From Clostridiales bacterium (GTDB taxonomy: Bacteria > Bacillota > Clostridia > Christensenellales > Aristaeellaceae), in contig SVGN01000007.1 in the NCBI GenBank assembly GCA_015056315.1, positions 1 to 64,000 of the forward strand: 64,000 bases of DNA, given 5' to 3'. The notes below the pieces were generated by a model. The model saw only the letters and a list, made by a program, of their open reading frames with translations. It was not told where the DNA came from and did not search any database. The position numbers were made by a program, and so were the translations under genes. Of the stretch, positions 42,447-50,824 are shown one piece after another (position 1 is the stretch's first letter; the number at the start of each line of letters is the position of its first letter).

Positions 42447-43466
42447 ATGGCACGAGTCAGTGATATCGGCATCGATCTGGGTACTTCCCGGGTATTGATC
42501 TACATGAAGGGCAGGGGCATCCAGCTCAACGAGCCCGCCGTTGTAGCCGTAGACAGGGATACCCGCAACATTCTCGCCATTGGCGACGAAGCGGAGAAAA
42601 TGATCGGCCGCACCCCCAGCAACATCCTCGCCATCAGCCCGCTGCGTACAGGCGCGATCGTGGATTTCGACCTGGTGAGCACCATGCTCAAGGCCTTTGT
42701 GAGCCAGGTGATCGGCAAGCACTATTTTGCGCGCCCCCGCGCGGTGATGGCTGTGCCCAGCGGCGTTAACGAGACCGAGCGCCGCTCCCTCATCTCCACC
42801 ATGTTCGACGTGGGCATGAAGCGCACCCAGCTGATCCACCGTTCGCTGGCGGCTGCGCTGGGCGCAGGTCTGCCCATCGACAGCTCCTACGGCACGCTGA
42901 TCGTGGATATCAGCGCAGGCGTTACCGATCTGGGCGTTATCTCCATGAACCGCGTTCTGGTGGAGGACAGCGTCAAGGTTGGCGGCGATGCCTTCAGCGA
43001 TGCCATCATCAGGCATCTGCGGCGCAAGCATAACCTGTACATCGGCGAGCGCACCGCCGACGAGCTGAAGATCAACCTGGGCTCTGCCATTCCCCGTACG
43101 GAGCAGACCTACATGGATGTAACGGGCCGTAACCTGATTTCCGGCCTGCCCAAGACCATGCGTATCTACAGCGACGACATCACCGAAGCCATCGACGAGC
43201 CGCTGCGCCAGCTCACCGAGAGCATCCAGGGCGTGCTGGAGCACACCCCTGCCGAGCTGGCCTCCGACATTTTCGAGTACGGCATCCTGCTCACCGGCGG
43301 CGGTGCCCAGATGTTCGGCCTGTGCGAGGCCATCGCCGATGCGTTGAAGGTGCCCTGCTCCTGCGCAGAGGACCCGCAAAACAACGTGGTGGTCGGCTGC
43401 GGCCGCGTGCTGGAGAACCCCCAGGAGCTGAAGAAGTACCTGGACGACGGCAGAAAGCGCAGATAA
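42447..43466 (+). CDS. mbl: MreB/Mbl rod-shape-determining protein
   Basis: Actin-like cell-shape protein, 339 residues. ATPase signatures IGIDLGTSRV (phosphate 1), LIVDISAGVTDLGVIS (phosphate 2) and ILLTGGGAQMFGLCEAI (adenosine motif). Organises wall elongation beneath the membrane. Start ATG 42447; an AAGGAGG lies 13 bases upstream and an AAAGG nearer. It sits behind spoIIID, the position of mbl in Bacillus, so it may also be made during sporulation. Confidence 0.95.
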   Translation: MARVSDIGIDLGTSRVLIYMKGRGIQLNEPAVVAVDRDTRNILAIGDEAEKMIGRTPSNILAISPLRTGAIVDFDLVSTMLKAFVSQVIGKHYFARPRAVMAVPSGVNETERRSLISTMFDVGMKRTQLIHRSLAAALGAGLPIDSSYGTLIVDISAGVTDLGVISMNRVLVEDSVKVGGDAFSDAIIRHLRRKHNLYIGERTADELKINLGSAIPRTEQTYMDVTGRNLISGLPKTMRIYSDDITEAIDEPLRQLTESIQGVLEHTPAELASDIFEYGILLTGGGAQMFGLCEAIADALKVPCSCAEDPQNNVVVGCGRVLENPQELKKYLDDGRKRR

Positions 43467-43483
43467 GCAAAAAACGCAAACAG

Positions 43484-43514
43484 AACCGTGCAGAAAACGC
43501 TCTGCACGGTTTTT
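43484..43514 (+). terminator. Terminator of mbl
   Basis: Eleven-base-pair stem (43484-43494 with 43501-43511), 6-base loop, TTTTT. Confidence 0.92.
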
Positions 43515-43531
43515 GGTTGCCAAAGAGCAGC

Positions 43532-43578
43532 AAAAGCCGCCGTGGGCCCGGCTGCACCGAGCCTGCACGGCGGCTTTT
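43532..43578. terminator. Terminator between mbl and nfnB
   Basis: Thirteen-base arms (43532-43544 with 43566-43578) ending in AAAA/TTTT, usable from both sides; immediately beyond the nfnB stop on the minus strand. Confidence 0.88.
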
Positions 43579-43580
43579 CT

Positions 43581-44969
43581 TTACTTATTGCTCAGGTACT
43601 CATCGATGGCAGCAGCAGCGGTCTTGCCTGCGCCCATGGCCAGGATGACCGTTGCCGCACCGGTGACCGCATCGCCGCCTGCATAGATGCCCTCGCGGGA
43701 GGTCCTGCCGGTCTCCTCCTCAACGATGATGCCGCCCCAGCGCTGGGTATCCAGCCCCTGAGTAGTGGCCTTGATGAGGGGGTTGGGCGAGGTGCCCAGC
43801 GCCATGATGACACAATCCACCGGCAGCTCGCTCTCGCTGCCCTCCACAGCCACGGGGCTGCGGCGACCGGAGGCATCCGGCTCGCCAAGGGTCATCTGCT
43901 GGCAGCGCATGGCGCTTACCCAGCCTTCTTCGTTGCCGGAGATGGAAAGCGGATTGGTCAAGAAGCGGAACTCGATGCCCTCCTCCATGGCATGCTCCAC
44001 TTCCTCCCGGCGTGCGGGAAGCTCCGCTTCGGTGCGGCGGTACAAGATGGATACCTCCGCGCCCAGACGGCGGGCGCAGCGGGCAGCATCCATGGCCACA
44101 TTGCCGCCGCCCACCACCGCCACACGCTTACCGCGCTGGATGGGGGTGCTGCTGTCGGGCTTATAGGCCTTCATCAAATTGATGCGGGTGAGGAATTCGT
44201 TGGCGGAGTACACGCCCTTCAGGTTCTCGCCGGGGATGCGCATGAACCGGGGCAAACCGGCACCGGAGCCGATAAACACAGCCTCGAAGCCGTATTCCTG
44301 CATCAGCTCATCGATGGTGATGGTCTTACCGATGACCACATTGGTCTCGATCTTTACGCCCAGCTGGCTGAGGGTATCCACTTCCTTCTGCACGATGGCC
44401 TTGGGCAAGCGGAACTCGGGAATGCCGTAGACCAGCACGCCGCCCGCCAGATGCAGCGCCTCAAAGACCGTTACCTCATAGCCCTTCTTGGCCAGATCGC
44501 CCGCACAGGTGAGGCCGGAGGGGCCGGAGCCCACCACAGCTACCTTATGGCCGTTGGAGGCAGGTCTTTTTGCGGGTTCGGTGGCGTTGGCGTTGTGCCA
44601 GTCGGCCACAAAGCGCTCCAGGCGGCCAATGGCCACCGGCTCGCCCTTGATGCCGCGCACGCACTTGCTCTCGCACTGGCTCTCCTGCGGGCATACGCGG
44701 CCGCAGACCGCAGGCAGAGAGCTGGCCTCCGAGATGATTTGGTAAGCGGCTTCAAAATCGCCCTTAGCCACCTGCTGGATAAATGCAGGGATGTAGATCT
44801 TTACCGGGCAACCCGCCACGCAGGGCTTGTGCTTGCAGTTGAGGCAGCGGTTGGCCTCCGCAACGGCCTGCGCCTCGGTATAGCCCAGCGCCACTTCGTT
44901 GAAATTCCGGCTGCGCTCCGCAGCATCCTGCGTGGGCATGGGATTCTTTTGCATTGCCATATCAGGCAT
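43581..44969 (-). CDS. nfnB: NADPH-side subunit NfnB / glutamate synthase small-subunit-like flavoprotein
   Basis: GltD-like FAD protein of 462 residues. N-terminal [4Fe-4S] ligands lie in CLNCKHKPCVAGCP and CGRVCPQESQCESKC; two Rossmann motifs follow (VAVVGSGPSGLTCAGDLA and VAVVGGGNVAMDAAR). Often annotated gltA, but no large glutamate synthase subunit is nearby; the partner is a PyrK-like protein, as in NADH-dependent ferredoxin:NADP+ oxidoreductase (NfnAB), which bifurcates electrons between NADPH, ferredoxin and NAD. ATG 44969 overlaps the partner's stop by eight bases. Sulfide dehydrogenase SudAB is the close alternative. Confidence 0.9.
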   Translation of the reverse strand: MPDMAMQKNPMPTQDAAERSRNFNEVALGYTEAQAVAEANRCLNCKHKPCVAGCPVKIYIPAFIQQVAKGDFEAAYQIISEASSLPAVCGRVCPQESQCESKCVRGIKGEPVAIGRLERFVADWHNANATEPAKRPASNGHKVAVVGSGPSGLTCAGDLAKKGYEVTVFEALHLAGGVLVYGIPEFRLPKAIVQKEVDTLSQLGVKIETNVVIGKTITIDELMQEYGFEAVFIGSGAGLPRFMRIPGENLKGVYSANEFLTRINLMKAYKPDSSTPIQRGKRVAVVGGGNVAMDAARCARRLGAEVSILYRRTEAELPARREEVEHAMEEGIEFRFLTNPLSISGNEEGWVSAMRCQQMTLGEPDASGRRSPVAVEGSESELPVDCVIMALGTSPNPLIKATTQGLDTQRWGGIIVEEETGRTSREGIYAGGDAVTGAATVILAMGAGKTAAAAIDEYLSNK

Positions 44970-45810
44970 CGGTTTCCACTCCCTTGAACAGATTACAGGC
45001 TTCCTCGTAGGCATGGCGCTCAAAATCGCGGTAGGTGGCACCGCGGGCCATAGCCTCGTCAAAATCGATCAGGTGACCGTCGAACTCAGGGCCGTCCACA
45101 CAGGCGAACTTGGTCTCGCCGCCCACGGTAAGGCGGCAGCCGCCGCACATACCGGTACCGTCGATCATGATGGGGTTCATGCTGGCAACAGTCTTGATGC
45201 CGTACTCCTTGGTGAGCTTGCAGACGAATTTCATCATGATCAGCGGCCCGATGGTGATGACCTCGTCGTACGCCTCGCCGCTTTCGATCAGCTTTTTGAG
45301 GGCATCGGTCACAAGGCCCTTTTCGCCCCAGCTGCCATCATCGCTCATGCGCACCAGCTTGGTGCAGGCGTTGGAGAACTCTTCTTCCAGAATGACCAGA
45401 TCCTTGTTGCGGAAGCCCACGATGGCATGCACCTCACAGCCCTGCCGGTGCAGCTTCTTGGCAACCGGGTAGGCAATAGCGCAGCCTACGCCGCCGCCCA
45501 CCACAGCCACCTTGCGCAGACCCTCGGTATGGGTGGCGCGCCCCAGCGGGCCCACGAAATCGTGGATGAAGTCGCCCTCGCTGAGGTGGTTGAGCTTTTC
45601 GGTGGTAGCGCCCACCACCTGAAAAATGATGGTGACGCTCCCTTTTTCCCGGTCATAATCCGCGATCGTCAGGGGGATGCGTTCACCCTCGCCATCCGCA
45701 CGCAGAATGATAAACTGACCCGGCTCCGCCTTTTTGGCCACCAGCGGGGCTTCCACCTCCATCAGGGTGACGGTGGGGTTCAGTACCTTCTTTACAAGGA
45801 TCCGATTCAT
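44962..45810 (-). CDS. nfnA: Ferredoxin-NADP reductase subunit alpha NfnA (PyrK-like)
   Basis: FAD/NAD-binding electron-transfer subunit, 282 residues. FNR-type FAD domain with ERIPLTIAD, NAD domain with VAVVGGGVGCAIAYPVAK, and a C-terminal [2Fe-2S] site (GTGMCGGCRLTVGGETKFAC). Holds the site of flavin-based bifurcation with NADH in characterised NfnAB. ATG 45810 with AAGGAC 7 bases upstream. Confidence 0.92.
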   Translation of the reverse strand: MNRILVKKVLNPTVTLMEVEAPLVAKKAEPGQFIILRADGEGERIPLTIADYDREKGSVTIIFQVVGATTEKLNHLSEGDFIHDFVGPLGRATHTEGLRKVAVVGGGVGCAIAYPVAKKLHRQGCEVHAIVGFRNKDLVILEEEFSNACTKLVRMSDDGSWGEKGLVTDALKKLIESGEAYDEVITIGPLIMMKFVCKLTKEYGIKTVASMNPIMIDGTGMCGGCRLTVGGETKFACVDGPEFDGHLIDFDEAMARGATYRDFERHAYEEACNLFKGVETDA

Positions 45811-45915
45811 GGTAGTCCTTCCCTTCAACGGCCCGGCATCGCACCGGACAGGCTGACGGTCGATCCGCTGCCCTGCGGCTTGGGCATAAGCGCCAACAGA
45901 TGACCTAATTATGAT

Positions 45916-45944
45916 AGGGTACCCTCCGCGAGCCGGTTTGTCAA
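45916..45944 (-). promoter_or_regulatory. Promoter of nfnAB
   Basis: Perfect TTGACA (45939-45944), 17-base spacer, TACCCT (45916-45921) on the minus strand. About 105 bases of GC-rich leader follow, with small stems but no recognised riboswitch. Confidence 0.62.
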
Positions 45945-45962
45945 GAACAAGACAAGAATCAT

Positions 45963-45999
45963 ACAAAACAGGGAATGCTGTCGGATGGGCAGCATTCCC
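45963..45999 (-). terminator. Terminator of the choice-of-anchor-A gene
   Basis: Perfect 10-base-pair stem (45971-45980 with 45990-45999) followed on the minus strand by TGTTTTGT. Confidence 0.85.
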
Positions 46000-46004
46000 T
46001 CCGC

Positions 46005-47354
46005 TCACCCCCGCAGGGTGAGTGAGCGTACGCAGAGCCGGTTCAGCCGGATCTCGTAATGGCAGCAGGTCTCCGCCAGCAGAAGGTAATCCTCCTCCGG
46101 CTCCACCTCAAAGGTGAAGGGCTGCAGCCCGCAGCCCTGCCAGACCGACAGCACCTGCCGGCTGCTGAGCAGCTGCAGCTTGAGCCGCCACTGGCAATGG
46201 CCGCTGGGCAGCATGATACCGGAGATGATGCCGTTCTCGCAGCACACCGGGCACTGCGGGCAAGCCGGGCATTCCGGGCTTTGGGGCACCTCCGGCGCAG
46301 GCTGCTGATCCGCCTGGGGCGGCGCTTCGGGCAGGGCCTCCGGCTGGCAGCTGCCGAGGCCCGTCATACCGCCCACAAAGGGGAACCAATGCAGCTCAAA
46401 GCCGCTGCCCTGGGGCACCCGAAGCCCGGCCAGCACCGTGTTGCCGTTGATGTTGCCGCCGGTGGGGTGGGCATTCCACACCGTTCCGGGGGCCAGCAGG
46501 CTGCCGTAGATGGCAGCGGCCACCGGCATGGATACCTCCTGGGCATCCATCAGCACATAGAGGGTATGGGCAGCCCTTGCTTCGCTGCCCCACAGCCCGT
46601 TGGTGATGCGGAGGCTTTTGCCGCTGCGGATGCGCACGATGCTGAGGCTGCCCTCCGGCGTATCGATGGCGATGGGGCCGGTCAGGGAACCGTCTTCGGG
46701 CCATTCCAGATCGAACACGTTCTGCAGGCTGTCGCTGCCGGTAAGGGTAACGCCGCCATCGGCCCACCGGGTGGTGCCGGCGGGCGGCAGAGCGGCTATG
46801 TTCTGCATGCGGCACAGAAGGCTGCTCCGCGCATCGGCAAAGAAGGCGGGCACATCTGCGCTCAGCCTTGGGGCAGGGATGTATCGGGGCGTATCGTAGC
46901 CGGATATGACCCAGCGGCTGCCGTCATCCTGGGGCATCCAGTAGGGGCTGCCGTTGGCGGCGTACAGGGCTGCCAGTTCCTGCCGCTGATCCGGGGCATC
47001 GCTTTTACCGATCAGGTAGGTGCTGCCCAGCCCCGCCTGAAAGCTGCCGTTGCCCACCACATTGCCCACCACCGTCTGCGCCCCGGCGATGCTCACATTA
47101 CCGCCCGCCAGAAAACGCACCGCAAAGGGGTCGTAGGGAATGGTCTGCTGTCCCCTCCGCCCGAAGCCCACCGACATGCCCCGGTTGCTGGTCACGCTGC
47201 CCTCAACAGCAATGGCGCCCTCTGTATCGATCAAATTGCTCACATCGCCCAGGATCAGGCCATTGTAGCCCACACCGTTGCCGAAAGGCTGGCCCTCCAT
47301 CTCCTGCCACCTGAGTGCCTGATAGGGAACACCGCTCAACACTGCCAATTGCAT
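46005..47354 (-). CDS. Choice-of-anchor A (collagen-binding-like) domain protein, no signal peptide
   Basis: A 449-residue protein. Its first ~330 residues match the choice-of-anchor-A pattern (YNGLILGDVSNLIDTEGAIAVEGSV ... TVWNAHPTGGNINGNTVLAGL, in separated blocks), a beta-helical surface-adhesin module. A Pro/Gln/Glu linker and a Cys cluster (CPACPQCPVCC, about 370-380) lead into a C-terminal beta-rich domain of about 70 residues. Unlike most such proteins it has no signal peptide and no sortase motif, which would suit a spore coat or exosporium protein made in the mother cell. Divergent from two ATP-grasp genes. AAAGGAG lies 5-6 bases before the ATG. Confidence 0.78.
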   Translation of the reverse strand: MQLAVLSGVPYQALRWQEMEGQPFGNGVGYNGLILGDVSNLIDTEGAIAVEGSVTSNRGMSVGFGRRGQQTIPYDPFAVRFLAGGNVSIAGAQTVVGNVVGNGSFQAGLGSTYLIGKSDAPDQRQELAALYAANGSPYWMPQDDGSRWVISGYDTPRYIPAPRLSADVPAFFADARSSLLCRMQNIAALPPAGTTRWADGGVTLTGSDSLQNVFDLEWPEDGSLTGPIAIDTPEGSLSIVRIRSGKSLRITNGLWGSEARAAHTLYVLMDAQEVSMPVAAAIYGSLLAPGTVWNAHPTGGNINGNTVLAGLRVPQGSGFELHWFPFVGGMTGLGSCQPEALPEAPPQADQQPAPEVPQSPECPACPQCPVCCENGIISGIMLPSGHCQWRLKLQLLSSRQVLSVWQGCGLQPFTFEVEPEEDYLLLAETCCHYEIRLNRLCVRSLTLRG

Positions 47355-47370
47355 CCGCTCCTTTCTGTGG

Positions 47371-47398
47371 CATCCTATGCGGAAAAATACAGACTGTG
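47371..47398 (-). promoter_or_regulatory. Possible late-sporulation (sigma-K-like) promoter of the anchor-A gene
   Basis: Minus strand: CACA (47395-47398), 15-base spacer, CATAGGATG (47371-47379), against the sigma-K form MACM, about 16, CATANNNTA (one mismatch in the -10). Very short leader predicted. Low confidence. Confidence 0.35.
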
Positions 47399-47412
47399 CG
47401 CAGCCGGAGGGA

Positions 47413-47441
47413 TTGAATGCCGTCCCCGCTTTTGCTATGAT
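47413..47441 (+). promoter_or_regulatory. Promoter of the tandem ATP-grasp operon
   Basis: TTGAAT (47413-47418), 17-base spacer, TATGAT (47436-47441), about 48 bases ahead of the first start. Confidence 0.8.
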
Positions 47442-47489
47442 AGGATGCGTACCGGGAGCTTAGGTACACTACGCCTGTGAGGTGAGGGT

Positions 47490-48359
47490 ATGATCCGTGG
47501 TCTGTTGGTGGTGAACGCCTTTTTGCGCACCGGCAAATTCGATGAGCTGTATACATTTCTTTCCGAGGCTGCCGAGGCAGAGGGGCTCTGCCTGGAGGTA
47601 ATGACCAATGCAGAGCTGGTCTGTGCCCTTGCAGGTGACTTCCGGCCCGAAGACTATACCTTTGTGGTCTATTGGGATAAGGACATCCTTCTGGCGCAGC
47701 GGCTGGAGCAGCTGGGCATGCGGCTGTTCAACAGCGCCCGCAGCATTGCCCTGTGCGATGATAAATCCCTTACATGGCTGGCGCTGGCCCAGAGCGGGCT
47801 GCCCATGCCCCGCACCATACCGGCCCCCAAGACCTTTCCCGCCATCGGTTACCCCACGCTGGATTTTGCCGCCAGGATCGGGCGGGAGCTGGGTTACCCT
47901 GTGGTAGTAAAGGAATGCTGCGGCTCCTTCGGGCAGCAGGTCTACCTGTGCCAAAATGAGGAGGAACTGCTGCAAAAGACCGCTGCGCTGGCCGGGGTGC
48001 CCATCCTGTACCAGCAGGCGATCACCGAAAGCATGGGGCGGGATGTGCGCATCAATGTGGTGGGCGGCAGGGTGGTGGCCTCCATCCTGCGGCAGAGCAC
48101 CGGGGGCGATTTCCGCAGCAACCTGACACTGGGCGGTACCATGGCCCCCTATACCCCCACCGAAGCGGAAGCACAGCTGGCTCTGCGCGCCACCCAGCTT
48201 CTGGGGCTGGATTTTGCCGGGGTGGACGTGCTCTTCGGCAAAAACGGCCCCCTGCTCTGCGAGGTGAACAGCAACGCCCATTTCAAGACCACACTGGCCT
48301 GCACGGGCGTGAACATGGCGCAGCACATTATGCACTATATAAAGGAACAGCTCAGGTGA
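47490..48359 (+). CDS. RimK-like ATP-grasp ligase (first of tandem pair)
   Basis: ATP-dependent carboxylate-amine ligase of 289 residues. N-terminal pre-ATP-grasp domain (to about 95), then the ATP-grasp fold: YPVVVKECCGSFGQQVYL (Lys and Gly-rich loop), YQQAI, DVRINVVGGRVVASILRQ and the Mg-binding DVLF ... CEVNSNAHF. Family members add amino acids to proteins, peptides or cofactors; the substrate is unknown. GAGGTGAGGG precedes ATG 47490. It shares its overall fold but little sequence with the next gene. Confidence 0.88.
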   Translation: MIRGLLVVNAFLRTGKFDELYTFLSEAAEAEGLCLEVMTNAELVCALAGDFRPEDYTFVVYWDKDILLAQRLEQLGMRLFNSARSIALCDDKSLTWLALAQSGLPMPRTIPAPKTFPAIGYPTLDFAARIGRELGYPVVVKECCGSFGQQVYLCQNEEELLQKTAALAGVPILYQQAITESMGRDVRINVVGGRVVASILRQSTGGDFRSNLTLGGTMAPYTPTEAEAQLALRATQLLGLDFAGVDVLFGKNGPLLCEVNSNAHFKTTLACTGVNMAQHIMHYIKEQLR

Positions 48360-49222
48360 AGCAGATGAAAACATGCTGGCTTTTGTACGATGCCCCCGAC
48401 CTTTCGGTCAACCGGGATTTTGCCGCTATGATGCGGGAATATGGTCTGCGCTACGGGCTGGATGTGGAGGCAGTCACCCTCGACCGGCTCACCCTTGGCA
48501 TGGACGGCAGCGGGCAGCCCTATGCCCTGCTGGACGGGCAGCCCGCCAGGCCCGATGCGGTGCTGGCCCGCATGCGGCTGGATCTGGTCAGCGAGCACCT
48601 GGAGCGGATGGGCATACCGGTCTTCAACAACAGCAGGGTATGCCGCATCTGCAACGACAAGCGGCGCACCCACCTGTTTTTGCAGGGGCTGCCCATGGCA
48701 GATACGGTATTCCTGACCGATGCCTGCCAGCAGCCGGGGGCTCTGCCCCGGGTGCTGAAGCCCGCCGACGGCCACGGCGGCGAGGCGGTGCAGCTGATCG
48801 AAACCGAGGCCCAATGGCTGGCTGCTTCGGAAGCCCTGCACAAAGGCGGCCTCCGGCCTGCGCTGCACCAGGCGGTAGCCGGGAAGCCCGGCTGCGACCT
48901 GCGGGTGTACGTGCTCTTCGGGCAGATCCTGGCCGGGGTGATGCGCACCGCCAAAGAGGGCGTGGTGAGCAACTTCAAGCTGGGCGGCCATGTGGCGCTG
49001 CACACCCTTACCGATGCCGAACGTGCGCTGGCCCAGGCGGTGATCGACCGCTTTGAGGCGGCGGGCGCGCCCCTGTGCATGGCCGGGGTGGATCTGCTCT
49101 ATGACGAGGCAGGCCCCCTGATCAGCGAAGTGGAGGATGTGGTGGGCAGCCGGATGCTCTACAAGGTATCGGACATCGACCTGGCAGACCTGTACCTGCA
49201 GGGCATCGCCGAGCGGCTGTAA
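48356..49222 (+). CDS. ATP-grasp ligase (second of tandem pair)
   Basis: Second ATP-grasp ligase, 288 residues (285 if ATG 48365 is used; GTG 48356 overlaps the previous stop as GTGA and has AAAGGA 9 bases ahead). Motifs: [17 protein letters not shown] (ATP loop), [30 protein letters not shown], and metal-site region [22 protein letters not shown]. The asparagine of the last motif in RimK (EVN) is replaced here (SEVEDV), so metal coordination or substrate may differ from its neighbour. Coupled translation implies the two ligases act together. Confidence 0.86.
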   Translation: MKQMKTCWLLYDAPDLSVNRDFAAMMREYGLRYGLDVEAVTLDRLTLGMDGSGQPYALLDGQPARPDAVLARMRLDLVSEHLERMGIPVFNNSRVCRICNDKRRTHLFLQGLPMADTVFLTDACQQPGALPRVLKPADGHGGEAVQLIETEAQWLAASEALHKGGLRPALHQAVAGKPGCDLRVYVLFGQILAGVMRTAKEGVVSNFKLGGHVALHTLTDAERALAQAVIDRFEAAGAPLCMAGVDLLYDEAGPLISEVEDVVGSRMLYKVSDIDLADLYLQGIAERL

Positions 49223-49267
49223 ACCGCCCGCAGGTGCTGGTTTTCTGCTGTACAGCCGGGAAAACCC

Positions 49268-49296
49268 TTGACATTTACCCCCTGTACGGCTATGAT
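49268..49296 (+). promoter_or_regulatory. Promoter of glyS
   Basis: Perfect TTGACA (49268-49273), 17-base spacer, TATGAT (49291-49296); start codon 40 bases on, so no room for a T-box. Confidence 0.88.
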
Positions 49297-49335
49297 GAAA
49301 CAGATTACGATTATTTACCAGGGGAGGCACTTCCA

Positions 49336-50715
49336 ATGGCAGCTTTGACTATGGACAAGTTGGTTGCGCTCTGTAAGGGGCGCGGTTTTATCTATCCCGG
49401 CAGCGAGATCTACGGCGGTCTGGCCAACAGCTGGGACTACGGCCCTCTGGGCGTTGAGTTCAAGAACAACGTCAAGAAGGCCTGGTGGCAGAAGTTTGTT
49501 CAGGAAAGCAAGTACAACGTAGGTCTGGACGCCGCCATCCTCATGAACCGTGAGGTGTGGGTAGCATCCGGTCACGTGGGCGGCTTCAACGATCCCCTGA
49601 TGGATTGCAAGGCCTGCAAGGCCCGTTTCCGTGCCGATAAGCTGATCGAAGACTTCACCGAGGGCGCTGAGACCGGCGACGGCTGGACCAACGCCGAGCT
49701 GGAAGCCTACATCAACGAGCACGACATCGTCTGCCCCACCTGCGGCAAGAAGGATTTCACCGGCATCCGTCAGTTCAACCTGATGTTCAAGACCCATGCG
49801 GGCGTTACCGAGAACTCCACCAACGAGATCTACCTGCGCCCCGAGACCGCCCAGGGCATCTTCGTCAACTTCCAGAACGTGATGCGCGCCACCCGCAAGA
49901 AGCTGCCCGCCGGCATTGCCCAGATCGGTAAGAGCTTCCGTAACGAGATCACCCCCGGCAACTTCATCTTCCGTGTGCGCGAGTTCGAGCAGATGGAGCT
50001 GGAGTTCTTCTGCAAGCCCGGCGAGGATCTTGAGTGGTTCAACTACTGGCGCGCCTTCTGCCGCGATTGGCTGCTGAGCCTCGGCATCAAGGAAGAGAGC
50101 CTGCGCCTGCGCGACCACGAGCCCGAGAAGCTGGCCTTCTACTCCAAGGCGACCACCGACTTTGAGTACCTTTTCCCCTTCGGCTGGGGCGAGCTGTGGG
50201 GCATTGCCGACCGCACCGACTACGACCTTACCCAGCACCAGAACCATTCCGGCAAGGGTATGGAGTACATGGACCCCACCACCAACGAGAAGTTCGTGCC
50301 CTACTGCATCGAGCCCTCTCTGGGTGTGGATCGTATGGTGCTTGCCTTCCTGTGCAACGCTTACGAAGAAGAAGAGCTGGAGGGCGGCGATGTGCGCACC
50401 GTGCTGCACCTGCATCCTGCGCTGGCTCCCTACAAGTGCGCTGTGCTGCCCCTGCAGAAGAACAAGCTGGGCGGCCTGGCCACCGAGATCTACGAGAAGC
50501 TGGCCAAGCACTTCATGGTGGAGTACGACGAGACCGGCTCCATCGGCAAGCGCTACCGCCGCCAGGACGAGATCGGTACTCCCTTCTGCATCTGCGTAGA
50601 CTTCGAGACCGAAGAGACCCAGTCCGTCACCGTGCGCGACCGCGACACCATGACCCAGGAGCGCGTCAAGATCGAGGATCTGCCCGCTTACATCCAGAGC
50701 AAGATGGAGTTCTGA
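49336..50715 (+). CDS. glyS: Glycine-tRNA ligase (dimeric type)
   Basis: Class II aminoacyl-tRNA synthetase of the eukaryote/archaeon-like alpha2 type, 459 residues. Start of the catalytic domain [11 protein letters not shown]; zinc-binding insertion with C-x2-C pairs ([17 protein letters not shown]); motif 2 [11 protein letters not shown] and motif 3 [16 protein letters not shown]; anticodon-binding domain from about 360 ([13 protein letters not shown]). ATG 49336 with GGGGAGG 9 bases upstream. Symbol follows common Firmicute usage for the single-chain enzyme. Confidence 0.97.
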   Translation: MAALTMDKLVALCKGRGFIYPGSEIYGGLANSWDYGPLGVEFKNNVKKAWWQKFVQESKYNVGLDAAILMNREVWVASGHVGGFNDPLMDCKACKARFRADKLIEDFTEGAETGDGWTNAELEAYINEHDIVCPTCGKKDFTGIRQFNLMFKTHAGVTENSTNEIYLRPETAQGIFVNFQNVMRATRKKLPAGIAQIGKSFRNEITPGNFIFRVREFEQMELEFFCKPGEDLEWFNYWRAFCRDWLLSLGIKEESLRLRDHEPEKLAFYSKATTDFEYLFPFGWGELWGIADRTDYDLTQHQNHSGKGMEYMDPTTNEKFVPYCIEPSLGVDRMVLAFLCNAYEEEELEGGDVRTVLHLHPALAPYKCAVLPLQKNKLGGLATEIYEKLAKHFMVEYDETGSIGKRYRRQDEIGTPFCICVDFETEETQSVTVRDRDTMTQERVKIEDLPAYIQSKMEF

Positions 50716-50729
50716 TCCTGCTGAATAGT

Positions 50730-50769
50730 AAACGCCCGTTCCAGCCAATATGGATGGAACGGGCGTTTT
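50730..50769 (+). terminator. Terminator of glyS
   Basis: Perfect 13-base-pair stem (50731-50743 with 50755-50767) then TTTTC. Confidence 0.93.
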
Positions 50770-50780
50770 CGTATGCGCTG

Positions 50781-50816
50781 AAAAACCTCCGACCCGGTGC
50801 TGCCGGATCGGAGGTT
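50781..50816 (-). terminator. Terminator of htrA
   Basis: Nine-base-pair stem (50784-50792 with 50808-50816) with an inner CCGG/CCGG stem, followed on the minus strand by TTTTT. Confidence 0.9.
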
Positions 50817-50824
50817 CTGTTCTG

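Noticed and set aside
45811-45915. Riboswitch in the nfnAB leader
   Set aside because: GC-rich with small stems but no conserved blocks of a class I know.
49223-49335. T-box leader upstream of glyS
   Set aside because: The promoter leaves about 33 nt of leader, too short for a T-box.
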